This document shows, piece by piece, positions 30,806 through 38,214 of a stretch of 64,000 bases of DNA. Within the stretch, counting starts at the first letter, position 1. Each line of letters opens with the position of its first letter. The translations under genes were made by a program, and so were the position numbers. This stretch comes from Dysgonomonadaceae bacterium zrk40 (GTDB taxonomy: Bacteria; Bacteroidota; Bacteroidia; Bacteroidales; Dysgonomonadaceae), in NCBI GenBank assembly GCA_016916535.1, contig CP070276.1, positions 2,294,001 to 2,358,000 on the forward strand. Reading direction: 5' to 3'. The notes under the pieces were generated by a model that was given only the letters and a program-made list of their open reading frames with translations, searched no databases and was not told the DNA's origin.

Positions 30806-31741
30806 ATGATTAGTTTTGGCCCCGTACCCTCCAGAAGACTGGGACAAAGCCTTGGGATCAACAACATCCCGGGGGATAAGATCTGTACCTATGCATGCAT
30901 CTACTGTCAGGTGGGTGCCACACGTCATTACACCCTCGAAAGGGCATCATATTACAACCCGGAGCAGATCCTCGAAGCGGTGGAAGAGCACTTGGGTAAG
31001 TTAAAGGCAATGCCTGATTATCTTACATTTGTACCGAACGGTGAACCCACACTTGATATCCACCTGAAAGAGTCGATTCGCCTGTTAATGCAGAGCGGTA
31101 TTCCGATTGCTGTGATCACCAATGTATCACTACTGGGTGATGCAGCGGTGCGTGATGCCCTCTCGCTGGCCGACTGGGTTTCAGTGAAGGTGGATGCCAA
31201 CGATGAGGCTGTATGGAAGAAGATCAACAGACCCCATCCCAAGCTCACCTTTGAGGGTTACAAGGAGGGTCTCCTGACTTTTGCCTCATCTTACAAGGGA
31301 ATCCTGGCAACTGAAACCCTGATGGTGGATGGGGTCAACGATGGAGCTGAGCTGTTACAGCACAACGCCTCACTGATTGCAACGATCAATCCCTCCAGGG
31401 CTTATCTCTCCATTCCCACGCGGCCCCCTGCAATGCGGAGCGTGAAGAAACCGGATGAGGAAGCCATCAACAGGGCTTACCAGGTCTACACTGATGCCGG
31501 ACTGCACTGCGAGATGCTGCTCGGCTTCGAAGGCAGTGATACCGGTTTCACCGGCGATGCCAGGGAGGATATCCTTAATATGAGTGCTGTACATCCCATC
31601 CGGGAGGAAACCATGGGAGAGATTCTGCGCAAGAACCGAGCGGAGAGCAGTCTGCCCGATCAGTTGGTCCGTGAGAAAGAGATCAGAGAGGTGCTCTATC
31701 AGGATAATAAATTTTGGATCCGTAACTTTACAAAAAGATGA
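30806..31741 (+). CDS. Radical SAM protein (COG0731-like)
   Basis: A 311-residue radical SAM enzyme with the cluster motif CTYACIYC (CX3CX2C) near residue 31 and a preceding FGPVPSRRLGQSLGINNIPG that is characteristic of the COG0731 group. FVPNGEPTLD is the GGE-like SAM-binding region. I chose ATG 30806; the longer open frame from 30590 only shadows the ATPase gene. Reaction unknown; proteins of this group are often annotated as FeS oxidoreductases. It overlaps the deformylase start by 4 bases. Confidence 0.87.
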   Translation: MISFGPVPSRRLGQSLGINNIPGDKICTYACIYCQVGATRHYTLERASYYNPEQILEAVEEHLGKLKAMPDYLTFVPNGEPTLDIHLKESIRLLMQSGIPIAVITNVSLLGDAAVRDALSLADWVSVKVDANDEAVWKKINRPHPKLTFEGYKEGLLTFASSYKGILATETLMVDGVNDGAELLQHNASLIATINPSRAYLSIPTRPPAMRSVKKPDEEAINRAYQVYTDAGLHCEMLLGFEGSDTGFTGDAREDILNMSAVHPIREETMGEILRKNRAESSLPDQLVREKEIREVLYQDNKFWIRNFTKR

Positions 31742-32259
31742 TTGTGCCGATAGTGATATACGGTGCTCCCGTATTGCGTCAAAGCGCCTTTGACATCCAT
31801 CAGGAGGATCTACCGGACCAGATCAGTGGGAACCTGTTCGATACCCTCAAGAGAGCTGAGGGTATTGGGCTTGCAGCTCCGCAGATTGGTCTCACAAAAA
31901 GGATATTTGTGATTGATACCACCCCGCTTGTCGATGATGAAGGGGAATTCAAGCCGCTGGAGAAGGTCTATCTGAATCCCCGCATATTACATTCTGATGA
32001 TACGCTCTCTTCCTATAACGAGGGTTGTCTCAGCATCCCGGGCATTTTCCGCGAGCTGAACCGCCCTGAGAAGATTCACGTGACCTACCAGAACCTCGCC
32101 TTTGCGACTATAGAGGAGGAGTTAAGCGGATTGGAGTCCCGTATCTTCCAGCATGAGTATGATCATCTCGATGGCATCCTTTTTATTGACCGGTTGTCCG
32201 GCCTTCAAAAACGATTGATACAGGGTAAACTGAACAAAATTAGAAAGAAAAGAAGATGA
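31738..32259 (+). CDS. def: Peptide deformylase
   Basis: A 173-residue metalloenzyme that removes formyl groups from new N-terminal Met. All three motifs are present: GIGLAAPQIG, EGCLSIP (Cys metal ligand) and the helix QHEYDHLDGILFID (two His ligands and catalytic Glu). Length is as usual. The 4-base overlaps with the radical SAM gene before and the Mrp gene after place it inside the cofactor-type operon. It could be either the housekeeping copy or an additional one; the rest of the genome would decide. Confidence 0.94.
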   Translation: MIVPIVIYGAPVLRQSAFDIHQEDLPDQISGNLFDTLKRAEGIGLAAPQIGLTKRIFVIDTTPLVDDEGEFKPLEKVYLNPRILHSDDTLSSYNEGCLSIPGIFRELNRPEKIHVTYQNLAFATIEEELSGLESRIFQHEYDHLDGILFIDRLSGLQKRLIQGKLNKIRKKRR

Positions 32260-33080
32260 ATGAACAATGTAACACTGCCAAAAAGCCGTTCGAAAAAACG
32301 AGGCTGCCAAATATAAAAAATATTCTTATCGTTGCTTCGGGTAAAGGGGGAGTAGGGAAGTCGACCGTGGCTGCCGGCCTGGCACTCTCTCTGGCCAGAG
32401 AGGGGTATGCAACTGGCCTGCTGGATGCCGATATTCATGGTCCCTCGGTACCCACTCTCTTCCACCTGAACAACCAACGGCCACTATCGATGGAGAAAGA
32501 GGGGAAGACATGGATTGAACCCTTTGATCGGTATGGCATCAAGGTGATCTCGATTGGTTTTTTTATCGATTCCTCCCAGTCACTTCTTTGGCGAGGCCCT
32601 ATGGTGTCGAATACACTCAAGCAATTGCTCAACGATACCGACTGGGGAGAACTGGATTATCTGGTGATTGACACCCCGCCCGGAACAGGTGATGTCCACC
32701 TGACCCTGCTACAGTCTTATGAGATCTCCGGTGCCGTGGTGGTTACCACTCCACAGACCATTGCACTGGATGATGTGATCAAGGCAATCGGTATGTTCAA
32801 TAACAAAAACGTCTCTGTGCCGGTGCTGGGCATCGTGGAGAACATGTCCTGGTTCACCCCTGTGCAACATCCCGACGAGAAATACTTCCTCTTTGGACAG
32901 GGGGGTGGTGAGAAGCTGTCACAACAATTTCATCTGCCCCTGATCGCACAGATCCCCATGAATGAGCAGATCAGACAAAACTGTGATGAGGGCTCGCTTG
33001 ACAATCTCTTTCAGGATGAGCAGATCGCACATTCACTCTCAGGTATCGTGAACGCGGTGCTGGCGTACCGTGATGCGTAA
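32256..33080 (+). CDS. mrp: Mrp/NBP35 family FeS cluster carrier ATPase
   Basis: A 274-residue P-loop ATPase: NILIVASGKGGVGKSTVAAG, GLLDADIHGPSVPTLF, LVIDTPPGTGDVHLTL and TTPQTIALDDVIKAIGMF. The N-terminal MIP18-like domain found in many bacterial Mrp proteins is absent, so it is the short type also seen in Orp-like gene sets. The Cys pair near the C-terminus that binds a bridging cluster in ApbC/Nbp35 is not evident (a single Cys at about 245). It overlaps both neighbours. Confidence 0.88.
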   Translation: MNEQCNTAKKPFEKTRLPNIKNILIVASGKGGVGKSTVAAGLALSLAREGYATGLLDADIHGPSVPTLFHLNNQRPLSMEKEGKTWIEPFDRYGIKVISIGFFIDSSQSLLWRGPMVSNTLKQLLNDTDWGELDYLVIDTPPGTGDVHLTLLQSYEISGAVVVTTPQTIALDDVIKAIGMFNNKNVSVPVLGIVENMSWFTPVQHPDEKYFLFGQGGGEKLSQQFHLPLIAQIPMNEQIRQNCDEGSLDNLFQDEQIAHSLSGIVNAVLAYRDA

Positions 33081-33639
33081 ACAGAGAGCACTCGGTCACC
33101 TTTGTCGCACCATCAAAGCGTGTTGTCGCTGCCCCCTGCATGAATCGACAGAGCAGGCTCTCTGTGGGGAAGGCAACGCCGATGCCTCTCTCTTCTTTAT
33201 TGCCCAGGCACCGGGTGAGACTGAGGAAAGAGTGGGGCGTATGTTTATGGGGCCAACCGGTGTTGTTGTTGATCAACTGTTTCAATCTGTTCATCTCTCG
33301 CGGGATGAGGTCTACATGACCAACCTGATCAAGTGCAGACTCCCCGGCAACCGAAAGCCGAAAAGGGAGGAGATTGAGCGCTGCAGCTTCTATCTCGACC
33401 GGGAGATTGAGATTGTGAGACCCCGTTTGCTTATTCCGATGGGTTATTACGCCACTTGTTACCTGCTGGAGCGCTACGGGTTAACCCATACCCCTGCGAA
33501 GGAGCAGATAGGCAGTTTGTATGTTTCCGGCTCTTTTCTGATTTACCCGGTGAGACATCCCTCCGCACTGCTCCATAACCCATCGTTGAGAGATGGGATG
33601 TTTAAGGATTTTGAGAGAATACCCCATCTGAGTGAGTGA
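33073..33639 (+). CDS. Uracil-DNA glycosylase family protein (family 4-like), copy 1
   Basis: A 188-residue FeS-type uracil-DNA glycosylase-like protein. N-terminal CRCPLHESTEQALCGEG, the active-site loop FIAQAPGETEERVGRMFMG, Cys in TNLIKCRLPGNRKPKREEIERC, and the C-terminal HPSALLHNP. Family 4 enzymes excise uracil and carry a 4Fe-4S cluster. Here the first Cys pair is CRC with spacing unlike the usual CxxC, and GEAPG is QAPGE. ATG 33073 is preferred; GTG 33070 is the alternative. Last gene of the plus-strand operon. A second, broken relative lies in the opposite operon. Confidence 0.82.
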   Translation: MRKQRALGHLCRTIKACCRCPLHESTEQALCGEGNADASLFFIAQAPGETEERVGRMFMGPTGVVVDQLFQSVHLSRDEVYMTNLIKCRLPGNRKPKREEIERCSFYLDREIEIVRPRLLIPMGYYATCYLLERYGLTHTPAKEQIGSLYVSGSFLIYPVRHPSALLHNPSLRDGMFKDFERIPHLSE

Positions 33640-33708
33640 CCACTGAACTAGCCGGATCGCATCTCCCATTAGAGCGGAGGTGTGGAACAACAACCCTCTG
33701 CCGTTGCT

Positions 33709-34440
33709 CTAACCGAACAGCTTTGAGAATACGATAAAGAGTGCCAGGGCTACACCTCCCAGGAAGGCCACACCGGAGTGCTTTTTCTCCTCACCTCTTG
33801 CCTCGGGGAGAAGGTGCGAAGCAGCGATATAGATTAATACCCCCGCAACAAAGCCCAGCATTAACCCCAGGTGACTATCGTTGAGACTTTTTACAAGCGG
33901 GTATGCTACGAAGGCACCCAATGGTGTGGTGAGTCCTGCCACTAGGAATGCATAGAACATGGAACGTTTCTCTTTCACACCCCCCTTGAGAAAGAGGGTG
34001 TAGGTGATGATCCCCTCGGCAAACTCATGAATCACCAGTCCTGTTGCTGCCAGAAAACCGGCCAGGATGCTGATGCTGAAGGTGACGGTGTAGATGATGC
34101 CATCGATGAAGGAGTGGATGGCTATCCCTTCGGCGGCAACGATGCCGAAGGCGAGCACCTCTGTCTTGGTGATCTTCTTGATCAGTCCGTTCGAGAAAAA
34201 CATAAACAGGAAACCGAGCAGTGCCGTGAATCCTGCAAAGAAATTCTTCTCTATGGCCTGGGGGAGCGCCAGCATCAAGGGGGTGGCAATCAGCACGCCG
34301 GCAGCAAAGCAGATGAAGTAGGGTTTGGATTGTATGGCCCAATTCCGGTACCTGTAGAGGATGAAAATTCCCAACCCGTTGATGATGGCTGCAAGGATAG
34401 CAAAGAGGGCGATCCAGAGAAATGTATTGTTGTCTGACAT
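33709..34440 (-). CDS. ZIP family metal transporter
   Basis: A 243-residue inner-membrane transporter with about eight helices. The metal-binding motifs of the ZIP family are clear: HSFIDGIIYT in helix IV, HEFAEGIITY in helix V and ASHLLPEARG near the C-terminus. It imports zinc or other divalent metals. Last gene of the minus-strand operon that faces the NifX/MinD operon. A hairpin (TTAGAGC against GCTCTAA) overlaps its stop codon between the two convergent operons. Metal specificity cannot be read. Confidence 0.9.
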   Translation of the reverse strand: MSDNNTFLWIALFAILAAIINGLGIFILYRYRNWAIQSKPYFICFAAGVLIATPLMLALPQAIEKNFFAGFTALLGFLFMFFSNGLIKKITKTEVLAFGIVAAEGIAIHSFIDGIIYTVTFSISILAGFLAATGLVIHEFAEGIITYTLFLKGGVKEKRSMFYAFLVAGLTTPLGAFVAYPLVKSLNDSHLGLMLGFVAGVLIYIAASHLLPEARGEEKKHSGVAFLGGVALALFIVFSKLFG

Positions 34441-34469
34441 GTTCCCAGTAAATCTCGTTCCAATGTCTG

Positions 34470-35147
34470 TTATTCTACTTTTTCTCTCTCACCAAACAGG
34501 GCGGTTCCGATACGGATGATGTTGGCACCCTCGTCAATGGCGATCTGATAACTGTTGCTCATTCCCATGGAGAGATAGCGCATCTCAACACACGGGATCT
34601 CAGCCTGTCTGATCTCGTCGAAGATTCTTTTTGTGATCCGGTAGTAGGGCCTGGCATCCTCCGGGTCTCCAAAGCGCGGTCCCATGGTCATCAACCCCAC
34701 AATCGACAGGTGTGACAGATGATTGATCCGACGGATCAGTCCAATCGCGTTTTCCGGTAGCACACCGCTTTTATTCGACTCCTTGCCGCTGTTGATCTCA
34801 ATCAATACCGGCATCACCTTGCCCACGGCAGCCGACTGTTTGTCTACCTCCAGTGCCAGTCGCTCCGAATCGATGGTCTCAATCATGTTGAACAGCTCGA
34901 CCGCTTTTTTTACTTTGTTACGCTGCAGGTGACCAATCATATGCCAGGGCAGTGTTCCTTCTACAAGTGGACGCATGCGCTCTGCCTCCTGGATGTAGTT
35001 GTATCCGATGGCATGAATACCGGCAGTCACCGCAGCATTTACCTCGTCGGCATTTCTTGTTTTTGCGGCTGCCACCAGCTCTACTCCCGGGGGGAGCGAC
35101 TTCAATATCTCCGTTATGTTCCTCTTTATCCTTTCTGAATCTGTCAT
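34470..35147 (-). CDS. YggS family pyridoxal phosphate enzyme
   Basis: A 225-residue PLP-homeostasis protein with the alanine-racemase N-terminal barrel fold. LVAAAKTR carries the Schiff-base Lys (about 29). WHMIGHLQRNKVKKAVELF, LIEINSGKESNKSG, GLMTMGP, and LSMGMSNSYQIAIDEGANIIRIGTALFG follow. The usual GENYVQE reads GYNYIQEA, an unusual Glu-to-Tyr change. The start overlaps the stop of the VOC gene (ATGA). Role in this operon unclear. Confidence 0.92.
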   Translation of the reverse strand: MTDSERIKRNITEILKSLPPGVELVAAAKTRNADEVNAAVTAGIHAIGYNYIQEAERMRPLVEGTLPWHMIGHLQRNKVKKAVELFNMIETIDSERLALEVDKQSAAVGKVMPVLIEINSGKESNKSGVLPENAIGLIRRINHLSHLSIVGLMTMGPRFGDPEDARPYYRITKRIFDEIRQAEIPCVEMRYLSMGMSNSYQIAIDEGANIIRIGTALFGEREKVE

Positions 35148-35530
35148 GATTCAATCTCCTTTCTCTTTATCTCAAACATGTTTCCGCTTTTGTCCCAGAT
35201 GAAATGGGTGACACGGTTGGGACCTCTTTTGATCCATCGCCTGTATCCCTGTTGATGGGCATGGTCCGACACCTCTTCCGGGTTGTCATACTCCAGACAG
35301 AGGTGGGTAAAACGACCTTTTTCTCCCTCGGGGTCAATGAAGATCTCCAGTTTCAAATCCTGATACTCCAGCATATAGACTTCTGTTTTCCTGTCGGTGG
35401 CGAAGATGGAGTGGAGCACCTCTTCTGAATCGAGGGTGAACTGCTTCAGCCGCCTGAAATGCAAAACGGCTTCGTAAAATCTTCCAATCTCTGCAGGTTC
35501 AATAATGGTTAATCCCACGTGATGTAACAT
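35144..35530 (-). CDS. VOC (glyoxalase/bleomycin-resistance fold) family protein
   Basis: A 128-residue protein of the vicinal oxygen chelate superfamily: MLHHVGLTIIEPAEIGRFYE, LEIFIDPEGEKGRFTHLCLEY and FIWDKSGNMFEIKRKE give the two beta-alpha-beta-beta-beta modules with candidate metal ligands His4, Glu, His and Glu. Substrate unknown. It lies between the broken glycosylase gene and YggS, with tight spacing on both sides. Confidence 0.8.
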   Translation of the reverse strand: MLHHVGLTIIEPAEIGRFYEAVLHFRRLKQFTLDSEEVLHSIFATDRKTEVYMLEYQDLKLEIFIDPEGEKGRFTHLCLEYDNPEEVSDHAHQQGYRRWIKRGPNRVTHFIWDKSGNMFEIKRKEIES

Positions 35531-35538
35531 TGTTTTTT

Positions 35539-36158
35539 TTATGATTCGTACTTTGTTAGATTGGTATTCAATGGAATATGGGGAGTGTAATGATTAGGAT
35601 CAACCAGCTCCCGGTACTTATAAATCACCTTCTTGAAATCATCCCAGGTATCCCTTTTTAGTGCCGGGTTTCTTAACAGTGCAGAGGGGTGATAGACTGG
35701 CATCATTAACCGATTGTCCTGTTTGATCCAGTTGCCCCTGACCCGTGTGATGCGGTAATCGGTACCTGCCATATATCTCAGTGCTGTTGCACCCAGCAGG
35801 ATTACGATTCTGGGATCTACCAGCTCCAGCTGTTGGTGCAGCCACGGTAGGCAGGCGGCACTCTCTTGTGTGGTGGGGGGACGATTCCCCGGGGCCTGCA
35901 GCGGACAATGTTGCTGATGAAGAGATGCTCCATCCTGTTGAATCCACAGGCTGTGAAGATCTTGTCCAACAGGATCCCCGAAGGGCCTATGAAAGGTCTC
36001 CCTACACGGTCTTCATCTCTTCCCGGTGCTTCACCGATGATGAAGATGGGAGCATGATGATTTCCCTCACCGAAAATGAGGTGGTTCCGTGAATGCCACA
36101 AGTCGCATCTTCTACACTGTTCCATCTCCTCTCGCAACTGCTCCATCGTATGGCTCAT
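35539..36158 (-). pseudogene. Uracil-DNA glycosylase family protein, copy 2, frameshifted
   Basis: A second FeS-type uracil-DNA glycosylase-like gene. From ATG 36158: CRRCDLWHSRNHLIFGEG, GEAPGRDEDRVGRPFIGPSG, ISNIVRCRP. The frame then breaks at the CCCCGGGG tract (35887-35894). Adding one base there gives RCRPPGNRPPTTQESAACLP and continues LVDPRIVILLGATALRYMAG to HPSALLRNP. Restored, the protein would have about 205 residues. The motifs fit family 4 better than copy 1 does. A one-base loss at a homopolymer could be a real mutation or a sequencing error. Confidence 0.8.
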
Positions 36159-36177
36159 TTTGATTTTTTCCTGTTTG

Positions 36178-36693
36178 TTAATATTCAATTCCCTCCCGAG
36201 CCTCAATGCCCTGACGGTAATAATGTTTCACCTCTCTCATCTCAGTCACAAGGTCGGCCACCTCAATCAGCTCCTCCGGTGCATAACGACCAGTAACCAC
36301 CACTTCACAACCGGCTGCTCTCTTCTTCAATATTTCGATTAACTCACTCACAGTGAATAGATCATAATATATGGCGATGGTTGCCTCATCCAGAATCACC
36401 AAATCATACTGCCCAGAGGTGAGTACTTCAGACACCACTGCCAGTCCCTCGCGTGCAGCATCTACATCCTTCTCCGTGGGTTTTTCCACGATGAAACAAC
36501 CCCTGCCGAACTGCCGGATTGTGATTTGGGGCAGATGCTCCCTAACAGCTGTAATCTCGGAGTAGTTTCTTCCTTTCACGAACTGTGCAATGTAGATACG
36601 CATCCCGGCACCGGCTGCACGAAGAGCCAGGCCGAAGGCTGCCGTGCTCTTTCCCTTGCCGTTCCCTGTGTAGATATGCAGATATCCTCTCAT
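36178..36693 (-). CDS. cobO: Corrinoid (cob(I)yrinic acid a,c-diamide) adenosyltransferase
   Basis: A 171-residue BtuR/CobO-type enzyme that transfers the adenosyl group of ATP to reduced corrinoid to form adenosylcobalamin. P-loop YTGNGKGKSTAAFGLALRA, AQFVKGRNYSE, YDLVILDEATIAIYYDLF and VVVTGRYAPEELIEVADLVTEMREVKHYY match the family. ATG 36693 overlaps the preceding stop (ATGA), which decides the start over ATG 36705. It suggests that the operon has a corrinoid link, but no other B12 gene is near. Confidence 0.93.
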   Translation of the reverse strand: MRGYLHIYTGNGKGKSTAAFGLALRAAGAGMRIYIAQFVKGRNYSEITAVREHLPQITIRQFGRGCFIVEKPTEKDVDAAREGLAVVSEVLTSGQYDLVILDEATIAIYYDLFTVSELIEILKKRAAGCEVVVTGRYAPEELIEVADLVTEMREVKHYYRQGIEAREGIEY

Positions 36694-36935
36694 CTCACTT
36701 TGCATGCATTGGATATTTTCAGTACGAAGACTGATGGATAGCGCACCATCAGTGGAGCAAACGTATCGGTGAGGGTCTGCATCACCAGATGATACTCACC
36801 GGCTATAAAGGTGCTCATACTGCCTGTTTCCACCTGTATCATCTGACAGCGTGACACTCTCTCCAAAAAATCCTTCACCGGGGTGGCATAATCGCCGGTA
36901 AGGGCACAATAACTGATTTCAATGGTGATCTGCAT
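36690..36935 (-). CDS. YkoF/thiamine-binding-fold small protein
   Basis: An 81-residue protein beginning MQITIEISYCALTGDYATPV, with MSTFIAGEYHLVM and VFVLKISNAC. The layout (MSTxIxGEY and the C-terminal KISNAC) resembles the ferredoxin-like YkoF/MTH1187 thiamine-binding family. A longer open frame from 37145 exists, but ATG 36935 has a good ribosome site (GAAGGA) and starts the conserved part. It is coupled to the adenosyltransferase by ATGA. Binding of thiamine or of another ligand is unproven. Confidence 0.72.
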   Translation of the reverse strand: MQITIEISYCALTGDYATPVKDFLERVSRCQMIQVETGSMSTFIAGEYHLVMQTLTDTFAPLMVRYPSVFVLKISNACKVR

Positions 36936-37131
36936 GGTTCCTTCTCTTTTGTACGATGGTAGCAATAAATGCCGGATGAGTATTACCTTTGTCACGTTGC
37001 TCATCAAGCAGCTCAAAATTGCTGTCATAATAGACAGCGTAGCGAAACTGTGGGGTCCCCAAGAATGTGAGGTGGTTCCTGATCTCTGCCGGTGTGTAAA
37101 GATGTGCCTTGCTGAAGGTGGGAGAGTTTTA
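36925..37131 (-). pseudogene. Orphan reading frame without start, probably the displaced 3' part of a broken gene
   Basis: About 68 codons open from just after a TAA at 37132-37134 to a TGA at 36925, with no ATG or clear GTG start. The translation is protein-like: HLYTPAEIRNHLTFLGTPQF, YAVYYDSNFELLDEQRDKGN and FIATIVQKRRNH. It shares no frame with the Gly-rich gene that begins at 37264, whose own frame turns into non-protein-like sequence over the same DNA. I do not recognise the family. A frameshifted or fused remnant is the simplest reading. Confidence 0.4.
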
Positions 37132-37264
37132 CTTTTGTCGCCCAATCTCTGTTGCGATACAATCCATCTTCATATCCGGGTGCATCATATCCCGAACAAA
37201 ATCCTCTTGCTCTTCCGGTTCTGGGACCTTGTCCCAGCGGTCCGGTACGATCTCCTGATGGCAT
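37025..37264 (-). CDS. DUF5320-like small protein, C-terminus doubtful
   Basis: The frame from ATG 37264 begins MPSGDRTGPLGQGPRTGRAR then GFCSGYDAPGYEDG, a clear DUF5320-type Gly/Arg-rich start with one Cys. After about residue 42 it continues as RDWATKVKLSHLQQ and unpatterned sequence, 79 residues in total, while another frame over that part looks coding. The annotated C-terminus may therefore be an artefact of a frameshift near 37130. A shorter relative lies at 27591 in the facing operon. Function unknown. Confidence 0.55.
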   Translation of the reverse strand: MPSGDRTGPLGQGPRTGRARGFCSGYDAPGYEDGLYRNRDWATKVKLSHLQQGTSLHTGRDQEPPHILGDPTVSLRCLL

Positions 37265-37348
37265 AATGCTAAATTTTTAAGTGAAACAATTGATAAGTTG
37301 ATAACGGCAAAAAGCCTGAATTGAAGTAAACCTTCTTTCATTAATAAA

Positions 37349-38128
37349 TTAAAAGGTGTAGACGTCTCCTGTTTTAACCGATCGAGTCTTGAAACTTTCC
37401 GTAAAAGCCACAAGGGCAGGCAATGCAGTACAATGAGAGGGGATGACATGTTCCACCTTGTTTTTTTTGAGGTACTGAATGGTCTCGATGGTTTGCCGGT
37501 CACGCTTCTTCAGATGAAAACCACCCATAATCCCGAAGATTCTTTGCTCACCGGTGCTTTTTTTTGCATGTTCCAGGGTGTTTACCACCCCGGCATGCCC
37601 GCAGCCTGTAATGACAAACAGCCCTTTATCTGTCTGCAGGGCGACAGCACTGTCGTCTGCAACAAAATCGGGTGTTCCGTCTTCGAAGGAGAAAGAGGTC
37701 TGTTGCGATTCAAAATTGGTGATGCGGGGAATCTCCCCCAGAAACAGAATGGAATCACTGACACGGTAGGGAGCTTTACTGGTTATGAGATCAAATTTTT
37801 CAACGATCTCATCATGGCTGTTCTTCAGACCGATGTAGGTGTGATCGACTGTTCTGTATCGCTTCACAAAACAGCCCGGATGGCAGACCAGCCTCCCACC
37901 TGAGAGATGTCTCAGTCCGTTTCCGTGATCAAAGTGACCATGACTCAGAATGATCAGATCTCTATCCTCCGGATCAATCCCCATCAGTGAAGCATTTCTC
38001 AGAAAAAGATCACTCTGTCCCGTATCAAATAGGATCTTTGTGCCTTCATGCTCTATAAAATAGGAGAGTCCATGTTCTGCAGCGGTGTTTCCTCCCGGGT
38101 AATTGTCGGTAAGTATCGATACTTTCAT
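37349..38128 (-). CDS. MBL-fold metallo-hydrolase (COG1237-like)
   Basis: A 259-residue metallo-beta-lactamase-fold hydrolase. The two-metal motif is LSHGHFDHGNGL (HxHxDH), with KILFDTGQSDLFLRNA before it, GCGHAGVVNTLEHAK after it and GGFHL and HCTALPALVAF near the C-terminus. The pattern fits the COG1237 group (dihydropterin-ribofuranosyl-aminobenzene phosphate synthase-like), which is often found near NifX-family genes. It is the first gene of the minus-strand operon and is preceded directly by the perfect palindrome at 38161-38186. Confidence 0.88.
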   Translation of the reverse strand: MKVSILTDNYPGGNTAAEHGLSYFIEHEGTKILFDTGQSDLFLRNASLMGIDPEDRDLIILSHGHFDHGNGLRHLSGGRLVCHPGCFVKRYRTVDHTYIGLKNSHDEIVEKFDLITSKAPYRVSDSILFLGEIPRITNFESQQTSFSFEDGTPDFVADDSAVALQTDKGLFVITGCGHAGVVNTLEHAKKSTGEQRIFGIMGGFHLKKRDRQTIETIQYLKKNKVEHVIPSHCTALPALVAFTESFKTRSVKTGDVYTF

Positions 38129-38140
38129 CTCTTTTTTCTA

Positions 38141-38186
38141 CAAATATAGACATTATAGTTTTAAAATGAACAAATGTTCATTTTAA
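38141..38186 (-). promoter_or_regulatory. Promoter with 12-2-12 palindromic operator
   Basis: Minus-strand -7 box TATATTTG (38141-38148) and -33 TTTG (38171-38174), spacer 22. A perfect palindrome, TTAAAATGAACA then AA then its complement (38161-38186), covers the -33 box. The 12-2-12 form and TGAACA core are those of ArsR/SmtB-family operators. The core matches the operator at 27156-27167. Confidence 0.75.
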
Positions 38187-38214
38187 TTTGCCATAAAAAA
38201 AGGATAATGATCGA

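Noticed and set aside
33669-33713. Hairpin between the two convergent operons as a bidirectional terminator
   Set aside because: The outer stem TTAGAGC/GCTCTAA is present, but no T run follows on either strand and it overlaps the ZIP stop codon, so it is not listed as a terminator.
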